From Oscillospiraceae bacterium (GTDB taxonomy: Bacteria > Bacillota_A > Clostridia > Oscillospirales > CAG-272): 9,453 bases of DNA. Position 1 is the first letter of the stretch; the number at the start of each line of letters is the position of its first letter. Where the stretch lies: the NCBI GenBank assembly GCA_015064425.1, contig SVSF01000067.1:1-9453 (forward strand), read 5' to 3'. A program made the translations under genes and the position numbers. The notes under the pieces are model-generated. The model made no database searches and was not told the DNA's origin. It saw only the letters and a list, made by a program, of their open reading frames with translations. Shown here piece by piece: positions 5,048 through 9,453 of this stretch.

Positions 5048-6786
5048 TCCTCATCACCTCCCGCTTTATTTTGTGATTCATAAACCTCTCGGTAGATAGC
5101 GCAAGTCTTGAGAAGCTCATCGTGAGTTCCTACCGCATTGATGCCGCCATTATCAAGAACCACTATCTTATCGGCATCCTCAACAGATGCAACTCTCTGG
5201 GCAATAATTATCTTTGTCGTATTGGGTATCTCTTCCTTGAAAGCTTTGCGAATAAGCTTGTCTGTATGAGTATCCACTGCAGAGGTAGAGTCATCAAGTA
5301 TTAGGATCTTGGGCTTTTTGAGTAAGGCACGTGCTATGCACAGTCTCTGCTTCTGTCCGCCCGATACGTTTGTACCGCCCTGTTCTATATAAGTATCGTA
5401 TTTATCCGGCATAGCCTCAATAAATTCATCTGCCTGTGCTAGCTTACATACGTGTTTTATCTCCTCGTCACTTGCATCCTTATTTCCCCAGCAAAGGTTT
5501 TCTTTTACCGTGCCCGAGAAGAGAACGTTTTTCTGAAGAACCATAGCAACTTCATTTCTAAGGGTCTCTATATCGTAATTTCTCACATCGATACCGCCAA
5601 CCTTTACGCAGCCCTCACTCACGTCGTAAAGTCTGGGAATAAGCTGAACAAGAGAAGTCTTGGAAGAACCCGTACTTCCCAAAATACCTACAGTCTCTCC
5701 CGATTTGATATGAAGGTCAATACCGGAAAGAGCCATTTTTTCAGCATTTTCGGAATATTTGAAGCTTACACCGTCAAAGTCAATACTTCCATCCGACACC
5801 TGCATTACAGGCTCATTCGGATTTACTATGGTACTCTTTTCATCAAGTACTTCAACTATACGCCTTGCAGCTTCTGCAGACATGGTGAGCATTACGAATA
5901 TCATAGAGAACATCATAAGGCTCATAAGGATCTGTGCACCGTAAGTCATAATACTTGAAAAGTTTCCTACGTTAAGCTCTGCACCTGTTGTATTGATTAT
6001 AAGTATTGAACCGAAGAAGGATACTCCGAGAGTACTGGCATTCATACAAAACTGCATTATCGGGTCGTTCAATGCAAGTATCTTTTCGACTCTTGTAAAG
6101 TCATTGCGCACCTCTTCGGATGCCTTCTTGAATTTTTCCTTCTCGTATTCCTCTCTTACGTAGGATTTTACCACTCGCATACCTCTTACATTTTCCTGAA
6201 CAGAATTATTAAGAGCATCGTACTTTTTGAATATACGCTTAAATATTGGCATTACAGTGGTTGCTATCTTCAAAAGGGCAAACGCCAGAAAAGGAATGAG
6301 CACTATATAAAGAGTGGATATCTTAGGGCTCATTGCAAACGTCATAACAAAAGCAAAAACTATCATAAGAGGAGCTCTTATTGCAGTTCGTATTATCATC
6401 ATAAACGCCATCTGCACATTATTGACATCTGTAGTAAGCCTTGTAACAAGGCTCGAGGTAGAGAATTTGTCTATGTTATGAAAAGAAAATTCCTGAACCT
6501 TATAGTAAAGATCCTGCCTTAGATTTTTTGCAAATCCGCAGGATGCTATAGCGCAGAAATGTCCTGCAAGAGCACCCATACTGAGTGAAACTATCGCAAG
6601 AATGACAAGTATAACTCCGTATTTTATTATAGAGTCCATACCCTTTCCCTCTTCGATGCCGTTTATAAGTTTGGCAACTATAAAAGGGATTATACATTCC
6701 ACTATTACCTCAAGCGTAATAAATATTGGAGACAGTATAGAAGGTAATTTGTATTCCCTTATACATCCGGCAAGTTTTTTTATCAT
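5044..6786 (-). CDS. Heterodimeric ABC exporter subunit with degenerate ATP site (580 aa)
   Basis: This partner half-transporter has six membrane helices (about 17-300) and an ATPase domain from about 335. Walker A reads GSTGSSKTS (370-378), with Ser375 where Gly is usual. The Q-loop has Q418 and the signature is canonical VSGGQ (474-478). The Walker B segment ILILDD carries Asp499 in place of the catalytic Glu, and the switch position is Gln530 (IIIAQRVAS) instead of His. These Glu-to-Asp and His-to-Gln changes match those known in the degenerate subunit of heterodimeric exporters such as TM287 of TM287/288. Its intact signature completes the working site of the 643-aa partner. It starts with ATG 8 nt after the marR stop, and its ribosome binding site (AGGAAAGGTAGG) overlaps the marR 3' end. 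It overlaps the next gene by 4 bp, consistent with translational coupling and equal amounts of the two subunits. Confidence 0.95.
   Translation of the reverse strand: MIKKLAGCIREYKLPSILSPIFITLEVIVECIIPFIVAKLINGIEEGKGMDSIIKYGVILVILAIVSLSMGALAGHFCAIASCGFAKNLRQDLYYKVQEFSFHNIDKFSTSSLVTRLTTDVNNVQMAFMMIIRTAIRAPLMIVFAFVMTFAMSPKISTLYIVLIPFLAFALLKIATTVMPIFKRIFKKYDALNNSVQENVRGMRVVKSYVREEYEKEKFKKASEEVRNDFTRVEKILALNDPIMQFCMNASTLGVSFFGSILIINTTGAELNVGNFSSIMTYGAQILMSLMMFSMIFVMLTMSAEAARRIVEVLDEKSTIVNPNEPVMQVSDGSIDFDGVSFKYSENAEKMALSGIDLHIKSGETVGILGSTGSSKTSLVQLIPRLYDVSEGCVKVGGIDVRNYDIETLRNEVAMVLQKNVLFSGTVKENLCWGNKDASDEEIKHVCKLAQADEFIEAMPDKYDTYIEQGGTNVSGGQKQRLCIARALLKKPKILILDDSTSAVDTHTDKLIRKAFKEEIPNTTKIIIAQRVASVEDADKIVVLDNGGINAVGTHDELLKTCAIYREVYESQNKAGGDEE
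5053..5061 (-). promoter_or_regulatory. Internal ribosome binding site for the 643-aa ABC subunit
   Basis: GGAGGTGAT, an extended match to the 16S anti-Shine-Dalgarno sequence, lies inside the 3' end of the upstream ABC gene. GGAGG ends 9 nt before the GTG at 5047-5045, which favours this start over the ATG at 5035. Confidence 0.75.
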
Positions 6787-6794
6787 CGTATTAC

Positions 6795-7244
6795 CTACCT
6801 TTCCTGATCTATTTGTATATTATTTCTTATTTTGTCCAGTATGCCGATCAACGTTTCATACTCTTCGTCGCTTATACCCTCGAGCAAGGCATTTTCACAA
6901 TGATCTATAGCTTTAGCTATAGTTCTATCAATCTCAAGCGCTTTTTCCGTCAGTATTATACGCTTGAGCCTTGCGTCCTCATTAACGGCCTCTCGCTTTA
7001 TCAAACCGTTCTTTTCCATCAGCTTCAGCATTTCCGTAGCTGTAGACCGTCTGATCTGGAGCTTTTCCTCAATATCCCGCTGATACAGCGCTTTGTCACC
7101 GTTATGCGCAACGAACCCGATAACGTGACATTGCATTCCTGTGATATTATCACCCACACGTTCCGCAACCTCGGTATCTATCTTTCTTTTGATCATGTTG
7201 GAAAGGCATCTGAGTTCTATTCCCAAGTGCTTCTTTTTTGACAT
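6795..7244 (-). CDS. MarR family transcriptional regulator
   Basis: This 149-aa winged-helix dimer-type regulator is probably the repressor of its own operon and of the exporter genes that follow. The DNA-binding core spans about residues 35-100: the helix pair YQRDIEEKLQIRRSTATEMLKLMEKNGLI, with the recognition helix near 66-79, then the wing with the DxRxK pattern characteristic of MarR (DARLKR, 90-95). Helices at both ends (8-28 and 105-146) form the dimer interface. The ATG has AGGAGGG (7255-7249) 5 nt upstream. The next gene begins 8 nt after its TAG. MarR repressors commonly lose DNA binding when a phenolic or drug-like ligand, or an oxidant, acts on them; here the ligand is unknown. 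MarR followed by two ABC half-transporters is a recurrent efflux operon layout in Firmicutes. Confidence 0.94.
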   Translation of the reverse strand: MSKKKHLGIELRCLSNMIKRKIDTEVAERVGDNITGMQCHVIGFVAHNGDKALYQRDIEEKLQIRRSTATEMLKLMEKNGLIKREAVNEDARLKRIILTEKALEIDRTIAKAIDHCENALLEGISDEEYETLIGILDKIRNNIQIDQER

Positions 7245-7255
7245 AATTCCCTCCT

Positions 7256-7300
7256 AAAAAAATGTTAGGGTACGAACCTGTTTGTTCGCACCCTAACATT
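7256..7300 (-). terminator. Long hairpin plus U7 between alaS and marR
   Basis: Minus-strand arms 7300-7284 and 7277-7261 form a 17-bp stem around a 6-nt loop, with one G.U pair (7289/7272; A.C on the plus strand). Seven T residues follow (7262-7256), two of them also pairing at the stem base. For transcripts coming from alaS, whose stop is 62 nt upstream, this is a full-strength terminator. The marR ribosome binding site begins on the very next base, and the marR promoter -10 overlaps the first arm. Confidence 0.85.
7261..7300. promoter_or_regulatory. Candidate MarR operator (inverted repeat at the marR promoter)
   Basis: The same dyad overlaps the -10 box and the predicted start site of marR, where a repressor would block polymerase. 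GTTAGGGTGCGAAC and its inverted partner are the core arms. At about 40 bp in all it is longer than the usual 15-25 bp MarR site, so it could hold two dimers or only part may be used. No other strong dyad lies in the marR promoter region. Operator function is inferred from position. Confidence 0.42.
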
Positions 7301-7326
7301 ATATATACATACGTTTAAATTGTCAA
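7298..7326 (-). promoter_or_regulatory. Perfect consensus promoter of marR-ABC-ABC
   Basis: On the minus strand TTGACA (7326-7321), a 17-bp spacer (7320-7304) and TATAAT (7303-7298) match the sigma-A consensus at all 12 positions. Transcription would start near 7291, inside the first arm of the downstream inverted repeat. So strong an unregulated promoter for an efflux operon implies repression, fitting MarR autoregulation. Confidence 0.88.
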
Positions 7327-7361
7327 TAGATATACGTCTTATTTACATTTCGTTAACAAGA

Positions 7362-9453
7362 TCATTTAAGCATTGCTTTTACGATAGTCTCAACGGATGC
7401 AAGAGCTTCATCTATCTTGGAAGCATCCTTACCGCCGGAGGTAGCGCTGTCGGGACGTCCACCGCCATTTCCTCCGCAGATCTGGCTTACCTGCTTTAAG
7501 ATATTGCCCGCATGTGCACCTCTTGCAACAGCATTCTTTCCGCATACACCAACAAAGTTTATCTTGCCGTCAATGTTTACAGATATAACCGCAACGATAT
7601 TCTCATCCTGCGCCTTAAGATTGTCGCCGATAGTTCTTGCAACGTCAAGGCTTTCTCCGGATGTCTTATAGCTGAGAACAGTAAGACCGTCAACATCCTT
7701 AGCATTCTTCATTATATCCGCAGTCTTGCCTGCTGCAAGCTTTCCTTCAAGAGATTCTATGTCGTGTTTAGCGCTCTTAAGTTCGTTCTGCACCTGAGCC
7801 GCTCTCTTTGCAATATCCGCTCTGTTTGCAGCCTTAAGTTCCTTTGCAGTCTCGGAAATAAGTTCCTCTCGCTCTGCAAGAAGTTCAAGAACTCCAAGTC
7901 CTGTTGTTCCTTCTATTCTTCTTACACCGGCTGCAACGGAGCTTTCGGAAATTATCTTAAAGAGACCCGCTTTTGCAGTATTGTCCAGGTGTGTACCTCC
8001 GCAGAATTCGGTAGAATAGTCTCCCATCTTAACAACCCTTACGATGTCTCCGTATTTTTCTCCGAAGAGTGCCATAGCTCCCATAGTTTTAGCAGTATTA
8101 ATATCCGTAACAACTGTCTCGATCTCCTCGCCTTTGAGGATCTCGGCATTTACCTCAGTCTCTACCTTCTTTATCTCTTCTTCCGTCATAGCTTCAAAGT
8201 GAGAGAAGTCAAAACGTACTCTATGCTCGTCAACGTAGGAACCGGCCTGCTCAACGTGAGCACCGAGAACTCGTCTCAGCGCTGCCTGAAGCATATGAGC
8301 TGCAGAGTGGTTGCGCTTTATGGCATTTCTTCTTTCACTGTCGATAACTGCCTTTACGTCTTCATCAACGGAAATTATTCCGCTCTCCATCTCAACCATC
8401 TGAACATAGATGCCTTCATATTTCTTTGTATCGCTGACACGTGCCTTACCGTTGCATCCTATGATATATCCCGTATCGCCAACCTGTCCGCCGCTTTCCG
8501 CATAGAAGGGGGTTCTGTCGAGAAGTATTATAGCCTTGCCGCCCTCGGAAACAGACCCTATAGCCTCTTTGCTCTCGAGATCTATTATAGCGATGACCTT
8601 TGCATCGGATTCGGTTTCGGTGTATCCCGTAAACTCGGTCTTATGGCTCTTATCAATAAAGGAAAGCGCATCTTCAGTCCAACCAAAGTCGCCAAGAGCA
8701 AGTCTTGCCTCGCGTGCTCTCTTCTTCTGCTCCTTCATAAGCTCGGTATAACCTTCCTCGTCAATGCTGAGTCCCTTTTCGGAGGCTATCTCACGGGTAA
8801 GATCTATGGGGAAGCCAAAGGTATCATTAAGCTTGAATACATCAGATCCGCTAAGCACGTCTCCGCCTTTTTCCTTTGTGTCCTTTATCATATCTTCAAG
8901 AATAGAAAGTCCGCTGTCTATAGTTGCGGCAAATCTCTCTTCCTCTACTGATACCACCTTTTTGATATATGCGAGCTTTTCAGTAAGCTCGGGATATTCG
9001 CTGTAGTTTTCTCTTGCAACAACATCAACGATATCGGAAAGGAAGGTCTTCCTTATTCCGAGAAGTCGTCCGTGTCTTGCCGCACGTCTGAGAAGTCTTC
9101 TGAGAACGTATCCTCTGCCTTCGTTGGAAGGAACTATACCGTCGCATATCATAAAGCTCGTGGAACGGATATGGTCGGTTATAACGCGGAGGGATATATC
9201 GGAGCTCTTGCCCTCGCCGTAACGTACACCAGCAATGTCGCTTATAGCCTGCATAATATTCTTAACGGTATCTACCTCAAAGAGGTTGTTTACGCCCTGC
9301 ATAAGACAAGCAAGTCTTTCGAGACCCATGCCGGTATCGATATTGGGCTTCGAGAGGCGTGTATAGTTATTGTTTCCGTCGTTATCAAACTGAGTGAATA
9401 CGAGATTCCAGAACTCCATAAATCTGTCACAGTCACAACCGGGCTTACAGTCG
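7362..9453 (-). CDS. alaS: Alanyl-tRNA synthetase, partial (N terminus beyond window)
   Basis: AlaRS charges tRNA-Ala and hydrolyses mischarged Ser/Gly-tRNA-Ala. About 696 residues are visible. The frame stays open past the first in-window ATG (9419), reading DCKPGCDCDRF into MEFWNLVFTQF, so that Met is internal and roughly 180 residues of the catalytic core lie outside. Counting from it: class II motif 3 GMGLERLA (30-37); tRNA-recognition region with EGRGYVLRRLLRRAARHGR (100-118); editing domain with zinc ligands HSAAH (H371, H375) and FCGGTH (C473, H477); a helical linker (about 512-565); and the C-terminal domain with its glycine-rich CGGNGGGRPDSATSGGKD (648-665). The gene ends in TGA. All editing residues are present. 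A 5' leader, often a T-box in Firmicutes, would be outside the window. Its terminator is the hairpin at 7300-7256. Confidence 0.97.
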   Translation of the reverse strand, partial: DCKPGCDCDRFMEFWNLVFTQFDNDGNNNYTRLSKPNIDTGMGLERLACLMQGVNNLFEVDTVKNIMQAISDIAGVRYGEGKSSDISLRVITDHIRSTSFMICDGIVPSNEGRGYVLRRLLRRAARHGRLLGIRKTFLSDIVDVVARENYSEYPELTEKLAYIKKVVSVEEERFAATIDSGLSILEDMIKDTKEKGGDVLSGSDVFKLNDTFGFPIDLTREIASEKGLSIDEEGYTELMKEQKKRAREARLALGDFGWTEDALSFIDKSHKTEFTGYTETESDAKVIAIIDLESKEAIGSVSEGGKAIILLDRTPFYAESGGQVGDTGYIIGCNGKARVSDTKKYEGIYVQMVEMESGIISVDEDVKAVIDSERRNAIKRNHSAAHMLQAALRRVLGAHVEQAGSYVDEHRVRFDFSHFEAMTEEEIKKVETEVNAEILKGEEIETVVTDINTAKTMGAMALFGEKYGDIVRVVKMGDYSTEFCGGTHLDNTAKAGLFKIISESSVAAGVRRIEGTTGLGVLELLAEREELISETAKELKAANRADIAKRAAQVQNELKSAKHDIESLEGKLAAGKTADIMKNAKDVDGLTVLSYKTSGESLDVARTIGDNLKAQDENIVAVISVNIDGKINFVGVCGKNAVARGAHAGNILKQVSQICGGNGGGRPDSATSGGKDASKIDEALASVETIVKAMLK

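Noticed and set aside
7256..7300. Ligand-sensing riboswitch or ribosome-mediated attenuator controlling marR.
   Set aside because: The predicted start lies inside the hairpin, leaving no room for an aptamer, leader peptide or antiterminator upstream of it; a terminator/operator overlap explains it better.
7512..8951. Long plus-strand frame (479 codons) opposite alaS, and similar long frames opposite the ABC and L13 genes.
   Set aside because: These are antisense shadows of strongly coding minus-strand genes; their Cys/Ser/Leu-rich products have no recognisable domain.

Overview
The window looks like chromosomal DNA from a low-to-mid GC gut Firmicute (Bacillota), probably a Clostridia member close to Ruminococcus/Oscillospiraceae. 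I infer this from ribosomal protein S9/L13 sequences of clostridial type, strong AGGAGG-type ribosome binding sites, consensus sigma-A promoters, a clostridial AlaRS and a GC-rich clover-like intergenic palindrome of a style common in this group. No database search was possible, so the genus is a guess.

Layout, left to right. Positions 1-105 hold no convincing gene, only short tandem repeats. A minus-strand Nudix hydrolase (106-576) follows with its own promoter. Positions 577-974 are a dense non-coding block: a stem-loop, two minus-strand terminator-like hairpins, a perfect three-way palindrome, and a 20-bp exact duplication of the 3' end of rpsI enclosing 87 bp with its own bidirectional terminator. 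Next is the minus-strand ribosomal operon rplM-rpsI (1828 down to 975), read from a near-consensus extended -10 promoter. Divergent from it is a plus-strand gene for a stand-alone protein with three S1 RNA-binding domains (2100-3083), closed by a terminator shared with the convergent operon to its right.

That operon reads marR -> ABC exporter subunit (580 aa) -> ABC exporter subunit (643 aa) on the minus strand (7244 down to 3116), with an 8-nt gap and a GTGA overlap. The two ABC proteins carry complementary defects in their ATP sites, the signature of a heterodimeric type IV (multidrug-like) exporter with one working and one degenerate site. The MarR repressor probably controls the operon. 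Upstream of marR a perfect consensus promoter overlaps a long inverted repeat followed by seven T residues, so one sequence can serve as the alaS terminator, an operator, and the first transcribed bases of the exporter mRNA. The right edge is the 3' three-quarters of alaS (alanyl-tRNA synthetase), cut by the window end.

Most of the window is ordinary housekeeping and efflux genes. The observations most worth following are the duplicated rpsI 3' end, which looks like the attachment-site scar of an integrative element, and the compact terminator/promoter/operator overlap at marR. I found no strong sign of a wholly new multi-gene system.
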